A stretch of DNA of 61,025 bases, from positions 1 through 61,025 of the forward strand of contig NZ_BMWM01000008.1 of the NCBI RefSeq assembly GCF_014651235.1, read 5' to 3'. The notes beneath the pieces were generated by a model, which saw nothing but the letters and a program-made list of their open reading frames with translations, was not told the DNA's origin and ran no database searches. A program made the position numbers and the translations under genes. This DNA is from Leuconostoc lactis KCTC 3528 = DSM 20202 (GTDB taxonomy: Bacteria > Bacillota > Bacilli > Lactobacillales > Lactobacillaceae). Positions within the stretch are counted from its first letter, which is position 1, and each line of letters begins with the position of its first letter. This document shows, piece after piece, positions 54,111 to 61,025 of this stretch.

Positions 54111-54558
54111 GAAGACGCGACAAAAAACGCTTCTGGCTTTGATTCAAACCCAACAAGTTGGGCGACAAGAAGATATTGTGGCGCATTTTGAAACGCTTGG
54201 GGAAACTGTCACCCAAGCGACGATTTCGCGTGACATTAATGAACTCGGCTTAATTAAGGTCCCCAACGCCCATGGTGGGTTTCATTATCATTTGCCAAAA
54301 CAAGATGATCGCCCACATTTGCAGCGGTTACGCCGTGTTTTGCAACAATCATTTTTGAGCCAACGGGCGCAACGCGGCCAAATCTTTTTAAAAGTACAAC
54401 CTGGTAGCGGTCAAATGGTTGCGAATTTGTTTGAACAAGTCAATTTCCCAGAAGTCTTTGGGACACTAAGTGACGATAGTTCAGTCCTCGTATTATTGAA
54501 AGACGGCGTGACGGCCAACCAAATGACGAATATCATTCAAAAATTACTGGAAAAATAA
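54097..54558 (+). CDS. argR: Arginine repressor ArgR/AhrC family
   Basis: A 153-residue regulator with a winged-helix N-terminal domain (QEDIVAHFETLGETVTQATISRDINELGLIKVP) and an arginine-binding trimerisation domain from about 80. The effector loop reads GTLSDDSSVLVLLKD, whereas most members have GTIAGDDT; the Asp pair is shifted by one position, so arginine binding should be treated as likely but not certain. It sits at the tlyA-recN junction, as in Bacillus. Confidence 0.88.
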   Translation: MSMNKKTRQKTLLALIQTQQVGRQEDIVAHFETLGETVTQATISRDINELGLIKVPNAHGGFHYHLPKQDDRPHLQRLRRVLQQSFLSQRAQRGQIFLKVQPGSGQMVANLFEQVNFPEVFGTLSDDSSVLVLLKDGVTANQMTNIIQKLLEK

Positions 54559-54592
54559 CGAGAAAGATAGGTGCCTTGGCACGGTGATCGCA

Positions 54593-56287
54593 ATGCTAGA
54601 AAATTTGATTATTGAAAACTTTGCCATTATTGAAAAAGTTAATTTGCAATTTGAAGCCGGTATGAGTGTGCTCACGGGTGAGACTGGCGCCGGTAAATCC
54701 ATCATTATTGATGCGCTATTAATGCTCACAGGTGGTCGTGCCAGTTCGGAAATGATTCGTCATGGTAGTCCAAAAGCTGTGCTACAAGCCGTTTTTCGCT
54801 TACCAGAAAACGACAAGTTGTTGGCACATCTTGCCGAAATCGGGGTACTAATCGAGGATGGGGAACTAATTATTTACCGTGAGTTGAATGCCAATGGTCG
54901 CAGTTTAATCCGCTTAAACGGCGTGGTTGTTAATTTGAAAACGTTGGCTCGTGTCGGGCAGTATTTGGTCGATATTCAAGGGCAAAATGATACCCAACAG
55001 TTGCTGAATGTGGATGAACATCTCATTTTGCTAGATGGTTTTGGTGGGGAAAAGTTACAGGCCACTAAAACGGCTTATCAACAGGTTTTTCAAGAATTTC
55101 GCGCCATTACTCAACGATTACGTAAGATTCAAACGTCGCAGCAAGATATGACGCAACGGTTAGATTTACTTCAGTTCCAGCAACAAGAATTAGCTGAAGC
55201 TGATCTTCAGCCTAACGAAGAAGAGTTTTTGCTCGATGCACGCGGGAAACTGTTAAATCATAAAAAGATTGCGGATCGTTTGCAAAATGCCCAGTTGGCT
55301 TTGAATGGCGAACAAGGTGGTGCCCTAGACATGCTGGCACAAGCCATGCATGAATTACAGGAAATTGCAGAATTCGATGCGACTTATGCCGAATTAGCGA
55401 CAACGATTGCCGATAGTTATTATACGGCACAAGAAGTTGGCCGTGATGTGGATGAACAAATCGGCGCGTTAACTTATGACGAATCGGAATTGTTACGCAT
55501 TGAAGACCGCTTACAGCTGATTCACACATTGGAACGAAAATACGGCCCAACAGTTGCTGATGTCTTGCAATTTAAAGCTAAAATTGATCAAGAATTAGCA
55601 GCATTGGACCATGATGAGTTTGATATTGAACAATTGCAAGTGAAACAAAACGAATTGCGTCAAGTGGTCCGCAAGCAAGCAGTTAAATTGCGTGAGGTAC
55701 GACAAGAAGTGGCACGGCACTTAGAGCAAGCTGTCAATCAACAATTAAGTGAATTGTTGATGTCAGGCGCTGAATTTGCAGTGCGCTTTGAACCAATTAC
55801 TGGTTACATTTCTTCGGGCGCAGACAAAGTTGAATTTTATGTCCAAACCAACGTCGGGGAAGGCCTAGCACCATTAGCTAAAATTGCGTCAGGCGGTGAA
55901 GCGGCACGTTTGATGCTCGCGTTAAAAACAACTTTTGCCAAACAACAACACATTGTCTCCATTGTGTTTGATGAGGCAGATACAGGGGTTTCTGGTCGCG
56001 TGGCGCAAGCTATTGCACGTAAGATGCTCACGATTGCTGCCGATTCACAAGTTTTGGCCATTACGCATTTACCACAAGTTGCCGCTGCGGCAACCCATCA
56101 TTTTCTGATTGCCAAAACAACTGAAAATGACCGTACGGTGACGCAAGTAACTGCCTTAGATGAGGCTGGTCGTGAAGGGGCCATTGCCATGATGTTGTCT
56201 GGTGAAGATATTACAACTACTGCATTAGCCAATGCACGAGAATTACGCCAACAAGCACCAAAAATTAAGCACAAAAAAAACAACTGA
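54593..56287 (+). CDS. recN: DNA repair protein RecN
   Basis: A 564-residue SMC-like ATPase. Walker A GETGAGKSI is near the N-terminus, long coiled coils fill the middle, and the C-terminal part has the signature KIASGGEAARLMLALK and Walker B IVFDEADTGVSG. RecN acts early at double-strand breaks. The ATG at 54593 (MLENLIIENFAIIEK) is the family start; a GTG at 54584 is an alternative. The last codons (KHKKNN) lie in the terminator stem shared with the next gene. Confidence 0.94.
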   Translation: MLENLIIENFAIIEKVNLQFEAGMSVLTGETGAGKSIIIDALLMLTGGRASSEMIRHGSPKAVLQAVFRLPENDKLLAHLAEIGVLIEDGELIIYRELNANGRSLIRLNGVVVNLKTLARVGQYLVDIQGQNDTQQLLNVDEHLILLDGFGGEKLQATKTAYQQVFQEFRAITQRLRKIQTSQQDMTQRLDLLQFQQQELAEADLQPNEEEFLLDARGKLLNHKKIADRLQNAQLALNGEQGGALDMLAQAMHELQEIAEFDATYAELATTIADSYYTAQEVGRDVDEQIGALTYDESELLRIEDRLQLIHTLERKYGPTVADVLQFKAKIDQELAALDHDEFDIEQLQVKQNELRQVVRKQAVKLREVRQEVARHLEQAVNQQLSELLMSGAEFAVRFEPITGYISSGADKVEFYVQTNVGEGLAPLAKIASGGEAARLMLALKTTFAKQQHIVSIVFDEADTGVSGRVAQAIARKMLTIAADSQVLAITHLPQVAAAATHHFLIAKTTENDRTVTQVTALDEAGREGAIAMMLSGEDITTTALANARELRQQAPKIKHKKNN

Positions 56288-56320
56288 CTGCATATGTCAG
56301 TTGTTTTTTTTGTGCTTAAT
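56264..56320. terminator. Perfect 25-bp inverted repeat, bidirectional terminator
   Basis: 56264-56288 is the exact reverse complement of 56296-56320, with a seven-base loop. The arms contain eight A and eight T in a row. The stop codons of recN and of the convergent permease both lie inside the arms. Confidence 0.93.
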
Positions 56321-57623
56321 GCGCGACAATCGCTAAGAAGATGACGAATAGAATAGCGAGACCATACATCAAAGCGTGTACTTGCTTACCACGACCTGTT
56401 GCAAGCATTGTAATTGGGTACAAGATGAAGCCCAACGCAATCCCATCTGAGATTGAGTAAGTTAGTGGCATACCAATCACAACCAAGAAGGCTGGTGCTG
56501 CAACGGCAAGGTCATCCCATTCGATTTGACGGAGGCTCTTGGCCATCAAGACACCGACCACGATCAAAGCTGGTGCTGTGACTTGTGATGTTACCACTGT
56601 CAACAATGGTGAGAAGAACAAAGCAAGCAAGAAGAACAAGCCAGTAAAGACGCTCGTCAAACCTGAACGACCACCAACAGCGATACCAGATGATGATTCA
56701 ACATAAGCTGATGTTGGTGATGTTCCAACAACCGCACCGACAGTCATACCAACAGCGTCAGCCATCAAGGCACGACCCGCACGTGGCATTTCATTGTTTT
56801 TCATGAAACCAGCTTGTGTAGCCAAGCCAATCATAGTACCAGCTGTATCAAAGAATGTGACCAACAAGAACGTAATCACAACTGTGATCAATTGAATTGA
56901 GTTGATGTCACCAAGATGTGTGATACTTTGACCAAAAGTTGGGGCTAATGATGGTACAGGTGATACTAAGGAAGAAGGCAACTTGATGAGACCAAAGATG
57001 ATCCCAACAATTGATGTCAACACCATTCCGACGAAAATCGCCGCTGGCATTCGCATTGACAAAAGGACAAATGTGACAATAATGCCAAAGATGGCTAACA
57101 ATGATGTTGGCGATGTGAGGTGACCAAGGGATACCATGGTATCCTTGCTAGCCACAATCAAGCCTGCATCGTGAAGGCCAATAAAGGCAATGAACAAACC
57201 AATACCTGCGGCAATGGCTAATTTCATGTTTTGTGGAATCAAGTTGATAATCTTTTCGCGGACCTTAAAGAATGTCAAGACCAAGAAAATTAAGGCGGCT
57301 ACTAAAACACCAGCCATGGCTGTTTGCCACTTAACGCCCATACCAATGACAACAGAATATGAGAAGAAGGCATTCACCCCAAGACCAGGGGCGATAGCAA
57401 TTGGGTAAAGAGCGACAATACCCATGAATAATGTGGCAATAGCGGCAGAAACGGCTGTCGCTGTGAAAACTGCGCCTTTATCCATGCCAGCTGCGCCAAG
57501 CACAGAAGGGTTAACAAACAAGATGTAGGCCATCGACACGAATGTCGTGAGACCAGCGATGAATTCAGTACGAACTGATGTGTTCAGCTCATCGAGCTTA
57601 AAATACTTTGCAATCGTAGACAT
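56316..57623 (-). CDS. Purine permease, AzgA (PbuG/PbuO-like) family
   Basis: A 435-residue nucleobase transporter with about 13 spans. LNTSVRTEFIAGLTTFVSMAYILFVNPSVLG, APGLGVNAFFSYSVV and FFDTAGTMIGLATQAG are AzgA-type signatures for adenine, guanine or hypoxanthine uptake. Codons are strongly biased toward the highly expressed set. The ATG at 57623 follows GGGAGG. A 319-base structured region precedes it. Confidence 0.9.
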   Translation of the reverse strand: MSTIAKYFKLDELNTSVRTEFIAGLTTFVSMAYILFVNPSVLGAAGMDKGAVFTATAVSAAIATLFMGIVALYPIAIAPGLGVNAFFSYSVVIGMGVKWQTAMAGVLVAALIFLVLTFFKVREKIINLIPQNMKLAIAAGIGLFIAFIGLHDAGLIVASKDTMVSLGHLTSPTSLLAIFGIIVTFVLLSMRMPAAIFVGMVLTSIVGIIFGLIKLPSSLVSPVPSLAPTFGQSITHLGDINSIQLITVVITFLLVTFFDTAGTMIGLATQAGFMKNNEMPRAGRALMADAVGMTVGAVVGTSPTSAYVESSSGIAVGGRSGLTSVFTGLFFLLALFFSPLLTVVTSQVTAPALIVVGVLMAKSLRQIEWDDLAVAAPAFLVVIGMPLTYSISDGIALGFILYPITMLATGRGKQVHALMYGLAILFVIFLAIVAH

Positions 57624-57643
57624 GATTGCCTCCCAAAAAATAA

Positions 57644-57655
57644 TGTAACGTTACA
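57644..57655. promoter_or_regulatory. Perfect 12-bp palindrome in the purine-permease leader
   Basis: TGTAACGTTACA is exactly palindromic and lies between the permease ribosome binding site and its possible promoter. It is a candidate operator of unknown regulator. Confidence 0.45.
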
Positions 57656-57667
57656 ACGTTCTACTTA

Positions 57668-57696
57668 AGTTTAACAACATAAAATCCGAATTTAAA
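57668..57696 (-). promoter_or_regulatory. Possible purine-permease promoter with PurBox-like spacer
   Basis: On the minus strand TTTAAA (57691-57696), a 17-base spacer and TAAACT (57668-57673). The plus-strand spacer contains AAATCCGAATTTA, 11 of 13 positions of the PurR box AWWWCCGAACWWT. Confidence 0.4.
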
Positions 57697-57781
57697 CTAA
57701 AAAAACGGAAAAAATGGACGAAAAGACGATAATTTTACGTATTGAAAGCATGAAAGCGTTTTATAAACGAATGAGGTTTCA

Positions 57782-57862
57782 CTAATGTTCGTGTTTTGTT
57801 CTTTGGGACAGCTGAGCCAACTCATGTGCAGGATGATAGGGGCGTAACCGAACATTAGCCCC
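57782..57862. promoter_or_regulatory. Structured element with two opposed PurBox-like arms
   Basis: CTAATGTTCG (57782-57791) and CGAACATTAG (57849-57858) are perfect 10-bp inverted repeats 57 bases apart. The right arm also lies inside a second possible hairpin (GGGGC with GCCCC, about 57839-57862), so the two foldings exclude each other. The right arm is part of GTAACCGAACATT (57844-57856), matching 12 of 13 PurBox positions. It could be a PurR binding region or an RNA switch. It does not show the conserved core of the known purine riboswitch. Confidence 0.45.
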
Positions 57863-57903
57863 CAGATTGCCGTTAGATGGTTGCCAATTAACGGGTTAAA
57901 TAA

Positions 57904-57912
57904 TGCTATAAT
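57904..57912 (+). promoter_or_regulatory. Extended -10 promoter of gpmA
   Basis: TGCTATAAT, a perfect extended -10 element, 30 bases before the gene; the -35 is weak. Confidence 0.65.
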
Positions 57913-57942
57913 AGAAGTATCATTAATTTAAGGAAGTTCAGC

Positions 57943-58626
57943 ATGGTAGCGCAGCTCGTGTTGGTTCGACATGGCGAATCAACGGCAAATCGTGATAATG
58001 AATTTACAGGGTGGACAGATGTCCCCTTAACCCCTAAAGGGCAACAACAGGCGCGCCAAGTTGGCCAAATTTTAGCCCAATATCAGTTACAATTTGATGA
58101 TGTGCATACGTCTTATTTGCAACGCGCCATTGTTACAGGAAATATCATTTTAGATGAGATGAACCAAGCATGGGTGCCGATGCATAAAACTTGGCGCTTA
58201 AATGAGCGTCATTATGGGGCGTTACGCGGGTTAAATAAAGATGCCGCACGCCAAAAATACGGCGTAGAGGCAGTGGCTTTATGGCGTCGCAGTTATACGG
58301 CAGTCCCACCCTTACTGGCAGAAACAAAACCCACGCATCGTTATCCGCTAGGGATTGAACCACGTGGTGAAAGTCTAGCAATGGCGAGTGACCGGTTATT
58401 ACCTTATTGGCATCAGGTCGTGGCACCCGCTTTGCGTGCCGGGCGACATCAATTGATTGTCGCGCATGGGAGTACGCTACGGGCATTAATTAAATACCTC
58501 GAACAAATCAGTGATGAGGCGATTGATGGTTTGGAGATTGCCAATGGCGATCCCATCTTTTATCAAGTTGATGCCCAGTTACATTACGGACAACGGCAAT
58601 ATCTCACGCATAAGCCTGCACGTTAA
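57943..58626 (+). CDS. gpmA: 2,3-bisphosphoglycerate-dependent phosphoglycerate mutase
   Basis: A 227-residue histidine phosphatase-fold mutase. The phosphohistidine motif is VRHGEST, followed by [29 protein letters not shown] and a second catalytic histidine in [10 protein letters not shown]. Length and the GWTDV and ERHYG segments support GpmA, interconverting 3- and 2-phosphoglycerate. The C-terminal part is more divergent than in typical GpmA, so it could be a paralogue. The ATG follows AAGGAAG. Confidence 0.85.
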   Translation: MVAQLVLVRHGESTANRDNEFTGWTDVPLTPKGQQQARQVGQILAQYQLQFDDVHTSYLQRAIVTGNIILDEMNQAWVPMHKTWRLNERHYGALRGLNKDAARQKYGVEAVALWRRSYTAVPPLLAETKPTHRYPLGIEPRGESLAMASDRLLPYWHQVVAPALRAGRHQLIVAHGSTLRALIKYLEQISDEAIDGLEIANGDPIFYQVDAQLHYGQRQYLTHKPAR

Positions 58627-58650
58627 ACCACACAATAAAGGAGTCACACT

Positions 58651-59727
58651 TTGGAAACGACAACATGGACACGCATTAAAAAATATACGGAATTACAAGG
58701 AACTTCTGGACAAGAACATCGCGTTCGGCAAGCTTTTCGGGCAGATTTGACACCATTGGTTGATACGGTACAACAAGATGGGTTAGGCGGTGTGTTCGGG
58801 GTGAAACAACATGCCGATCACACGGCACCACGGGTGATGTTTGCGGCCCATATGGATGAAGTCGGATTTATTGTCACGGCTATTTTACCTAGTGGCGCCT
58901 TTAAAGTCGCAGCGGTGGGTGGTTGGAACCCAGCAGTTATCTCTTCTCAGCGCTTTAGTCTATTTACAAAAGACCATGTGTATCCGGTTGTGTCAAGTTC
59001 AGTGAGTCCTCATTTACTGCGGGGTAGTGGGCAAGCACCACAGTTACCAACTGTTGATGATATGTTGTTTGATGCTGGTTTTGTGGATGATCAGGAAGCA
59101 ATGGCTTATGGGGTACGACCTGGCGACTTTATTGTGCCAGAAGTGACCACCGTCTTGACGGCCAATCAGCAACGGGTGATATCAAAAGCTTGGGACAACC
59201 GTTTTGGGTTAGTCACGTTATTAGGGGCGTTAGAAGACCTACAAGACGTCACAACGCCGAACACGTTGATTATGGGGGCTAATGTACAAGAAGAAGTTGG
59301 CTTGCGTGGGGCGCATGGCGCAGTTAATCTCATGCAACCAGATATTTTCTTTGCCGTGGATTCCAGTGCTGCTGATGATAAGAATGGCGGGGCTGGTCAC
59401 CAAGGTCGCCTGGATCAAGGGACGCTGTTGCGTGTCTTTGATCCGACCGTGGTCGTGCCATTGCGCTTGAAAGAATTCCTATTGTCAACGGCTGAAGATA
59501 ATCATATTCCTTATCAATACTTCGTTTCTAAGGGTGGCACGGATGCGGCCGCTGCGCAAAGTGAACTGACGGGAGTACCGTCAGTCGCATTAGGCGTAGC
59601 ATCACGCTATATCCATACCCACCAAACAGTTTGGTCGATTGCTGACTTTGAAGCCACCCAAGCTTTTGTGGTGGCGATTGCCAAGGCACTTGACGAAACG
59701 ACGCTCAAAACGATTATGGGTGATTAA
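58651..59727 (+). CDS. pepA: M42 family glutamyl/leucyl aminopeptidase
   Basis: A 358-residue M42 metallopeptidase. Metal and catalytic residues are in AAHMDEVGF, SKAWDNRFG, QEEVGLRGA, FAVDSSAADD and SKGGTDAAA. These form large tetrahedral cytoplasmic complexes that trim peptides; in lactic acid bacteria PepA prefers N-terminal Glu/Asp. The start is TTG at 58651, eight bases after AAAGGAG. Confidence 0.88.
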   Translation: METTTWTRIKKYTELQGTSGQEHRVRQAFRADLTPLVDTVQQDGLGGVFGVKQHADHTAPRVMFAAHMDEVGFIVTAILPSGAFKVAAVGGWNPAVISSQRFSLFTKDHVYPVVSSSVSPHLLRGSGQAPQLPTVDDMLFDAGFVDDQEAMAYGVRPGDFIVPEVTTVLTANQQRVISKAWDNRFGLVTLLGALEDLQDVTTPNTLIMGANVQEEVGLRGAHGAVNLMQPDIFFAVDSSAADDKNGGAGHQGRLDQGTLLRVFDPTVVVPLRLKEFLLSTAEDNHIPYQYFVSKGGTDAAAAQSELTGVPSVALGVASRYIHTHQTVWSIADFEATQAFVVAIAKALDETTLKTIMGD

Positions 59728-59733
59728 AGTTGC

Positions 59734-60918
59734 ATGTTTAAAAAGTTACAGAAATTAGATTATTGGATTGCGGTGCCGTATGCCATCTTAAGTATGTTGG
59801 GTGTGGTCATGGTTTTTTCAGCAACGCAAGGCACGACAACAGCATTAAGTAATTTTATTAAGCAGGCGATCTTTGTGATTGTCGGCTTATTTGGTGCTTT
59901 TTCACTGTATCATTTTAATTTAAAAATCCTGCAGCGACGAAAATTTTTAAGACAGCTGTTGCTGGCAATTATCGCGGCATTAATTGTGGCGAAGTTCTTC
60001 ATGCCAGCCGTTAACGGTGCGCATGGGTGGATTAATTTAGGTATTGTGACACTGCAACCAGCCGAATTTTTAAAGCTAGCGTTGATTTTGTATTTTGCCG
60101 CATTTTTTGCCCGCGAACCTTGGGAAAGACATGTGCCATTACGCGAACAAGCTGTTGCCCGTTTTGATGTTTGGGGATTACCAGCTTTTAGTTTGCTGCT
60201 TGTCTTTATCATGCCAGATAATGGTAATGCCTTGATCATTTTGCTGATTTTGCTGGCCATTTTCTTGGCGTCAGGGGTCTCACGTAAGGTGATTGCGTTG
60301 GTCGCAGCATTTGGTGGCTTGTTGTTTGGTTTTTTACAAACCATCGTGCGTCTTGTTGACCATTACTTTAATTTGAGTGGTGGCCAACATTACGCCTTGG
60401 CGCGTTTTACCAGTTTTGCGAACCCATGGGATCCGAGTGCTGCTGATGCGAGTCGGCAGTTACTGTATGGTTATTATGCAATTGCCCATGGCGGCGTCTT
60501 TGGTGTTGGGCTTGGAAATTCATTGATTAAGCCCTATTTGCCAGAATCTAATACAGATTTTATTATGGCTGTGATGACGGAAGAGTTAGGGGCTGTGACC
60601 ACTGCCATCGTTTTGATTTTGATGCTGATTCTCGTTGCGCGCATGGTCATTTTAGGCATTCGGCAGCGTAGTCAATATTATCGCTTGTTACTCTTTGGCA
60701 TTGCCACGCTACTCTTTATTCAAATGCTGGTTAATCTTGGTGGTGTGATTGGCGTTTTGCCGATTACCGGGGTGGTCTTTCCGTTTATTTCGGGTGGTGG
60801 TTCGTCGTATATTGTGTTCAGTGCTGCGATTGGGTTGACGTTAAATATCGCTGCCACGCAACAACGCTCGGTAAGCATTCATCCAGCTGATACACTAGCT
60901 AGAAAGGATTACAAATGA
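59734..60918 (+). CDS. SEDS family glycan polymerase (FtsW/RodA type)
   Basis: A 394-residue ten-span SEDS protein, a lipid-II glycan polymerase acting with a class-B PBP. ARFTSFANPWDPS, GVGLGNSLIKPYLPESNTDFIMAVMTEELG and the C-terminal PITGVVFPFISGGGSS are family signatures. The ylbG-like gene after it hints at FtsW, as in Bacillus, but RodA cannot be excluded. The ribosome binding site is weak. Its stop overlaps the next ATG (ATGA). Confidence 0.88.
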   Translation: MFKKLQKLDYWIAVPYAILSMLGVVMVFSATQGTTTALSNFIKQAIFVIVGLFGAFSLYHFNLKILQRRKFLRQLLLAIIAALIVAKFFMPAVNGAHGWINLGIVTLQPAEFLKLALILYFAAFFAREPWERHVPLREQAVARFDVWGLPAFSLLLVFIMPDNGNALIILLILLAIFLASGVSRKVIALVAAFGGLLFGFLQTIVRLVDHYFNLSGGQHYALARFTSFANPWDPSAADASRQLLYGYYAIAHGGVFGVGLGNSLIKPYLPESNTDFIMAVMTEELGAVTTAIVLILMLILVARMVILGIRQRSQYYRLLLFGIATLLFIQMLVNLGGVIGVLPITGVVFPFISGGGSSYIVFSAAIGLTLNIAATQQRSVSIHPADTLARKDYK

Positions 60919-60980
60919 CATTTGAAATACAACCACGACGTGCGTTATATGTTTATGGCAGATTGCAAGAAATAACTTGA
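60915..60980 (+). pseudogene. ylbG: YlbG-like (DUF2129) gene truncated by an insertion sequence
   Basis: The first 14 codons, MTFEIQPRRALYVY, match the start of YlbG-type DUF2129 proteins that follow ftsW-region genes in lactobacilli. The sequence then enters the IS end at 60957 (GGCAGATTG) and the frame stops at TGA 60978-60980. The remaining 70 or so codons expected for the family are missing. The 3' part should lie beyond the IS. Confidence 0.6.
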
Positions 60981-61025
60981 ACGAATTTAGTGACGTAGAT
61001 TAAGTAAGAAGATCTCGATTGGTGT
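60957..61025. mobile_element. Insertion-sequence end (right boundary), partial
   Basis: Begins GGCAGATTGC and matches, over 26 bases with five mismatches, the reverse complement of the other IS end at the left edge (1-66). The shared block TTGAAC at positions 21-26 is intact. Only about 69 bases are visible, and no transposase frame can be read. Confidence 0.6.

Noticed and set aside
61000-61025. Resemblance of the last bases to sequencing-adapter sequence (AGATCTCG)
   Set aside because: Only a short stretch is similar, and the preceding bases match the IS end at the left edge, which explains the junction better.

Overview
This window looks like chromosomal DNA of a heterofermentative lactic acid bacterium of the Weissella/Leuconostoc group. 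The support is a gluconate kinase / NAD-type 6-phosphogluconate dehydrogenase cluster, CcpA next to PepQ, RNA polymerase delta subunit, three T-box leaders, an isoleucine 2-epimerase-like protein, acetolactate decarboxylase and cydABCD without heme-synthesis genes. Moderate GC content and TTG-rich leucine usage in highly expressed genes fit Weissella best. That assignment is inference, because no database was searched. The window appears to be bounded by copies of one insertion sequence: bases 1-66 and 60957-61025 are inverted copies of the same kind of IS end. The right-hand one cuts a ylbG-like gene after its 14th codon.

Layout. 78-5922: a perfect cre box, then lplA-pdhABCD, a self-contained lipoylation and pyruvate dehydrogenase operon. 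5995-8774: alpha/beta hydrolase, DUF3042 protein (minus strand), and a glycerophosphodiesterase-miaA pair with an apparently leaderless mRNA. 8811-12320 (minus): Na+/H+ antiporter and HD-domain phosphohydrolase. 12467-13526: ywiB-like gene and rpoE. 13696-15558: tRNA-Lys, then a T-box-controlled amino-acid permease. 15629-17024: a putative 19-codon leader ORF, plsX and acpP. 17036-19954: a T-box with apparent AUG (Met) specifier, a free-methionine-sulfoxide-reductase-like protein, a permease/binding-protein fusion and a SprT-like protein. 20007-21782: HAD phosphatase, small membrane protein, CAAX protease. 21829-24137: divergent pepQ/ccpA with cre sites. 24255-27606: OatA-type acyltransferase, aldC, udk.

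27648-31227: RpiR-type regulator, gnd, gntK. 31382-34206: amino-acid permease and isoleucine 2-epimerase-like enzyme. 34212-38390: T-box, alaS, ireB, ruvX, yrzB. 38572-45250: cydAB, cydDC and a GH73 glucosaminidase. 45282-50818: LexA-like box, pcrA, ligA, camS. 50872-56287: xseA-xseB-ispA-tlyA-argR-recN, starting with a second apparently leaderless mRNA. 56316-57623 (minus): AzgA-type purine permease with a long structured upstream region. 57943-60918: phosphoglycerate mutase, M42 aminopeptidase and a SEDS protein (FtsW/RodA), then the truncated ylbG-like gene.

The genes fit one physiology: phosphoketolase-type carbon flow through Gnd, pyruvate disposal through PDH and acetolactate decarboxylase under CcpA, and optional heme-dependent respiration through cytochrome bd. 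Housekeeping operons for fatty-acid, isoprenoid and DNA repair functions make up the rest. No phage, CRISPR, defence or plasmid module was recognised. The most unusual signals are regulatory: the plsX leader ORF, the Met-like T-box on a methionine sulfoxide reductase, two leaderless mRNAs, the structured region before the purine permease, and a Cys-to-Asp change at the AlaRS editing-site zinc position.
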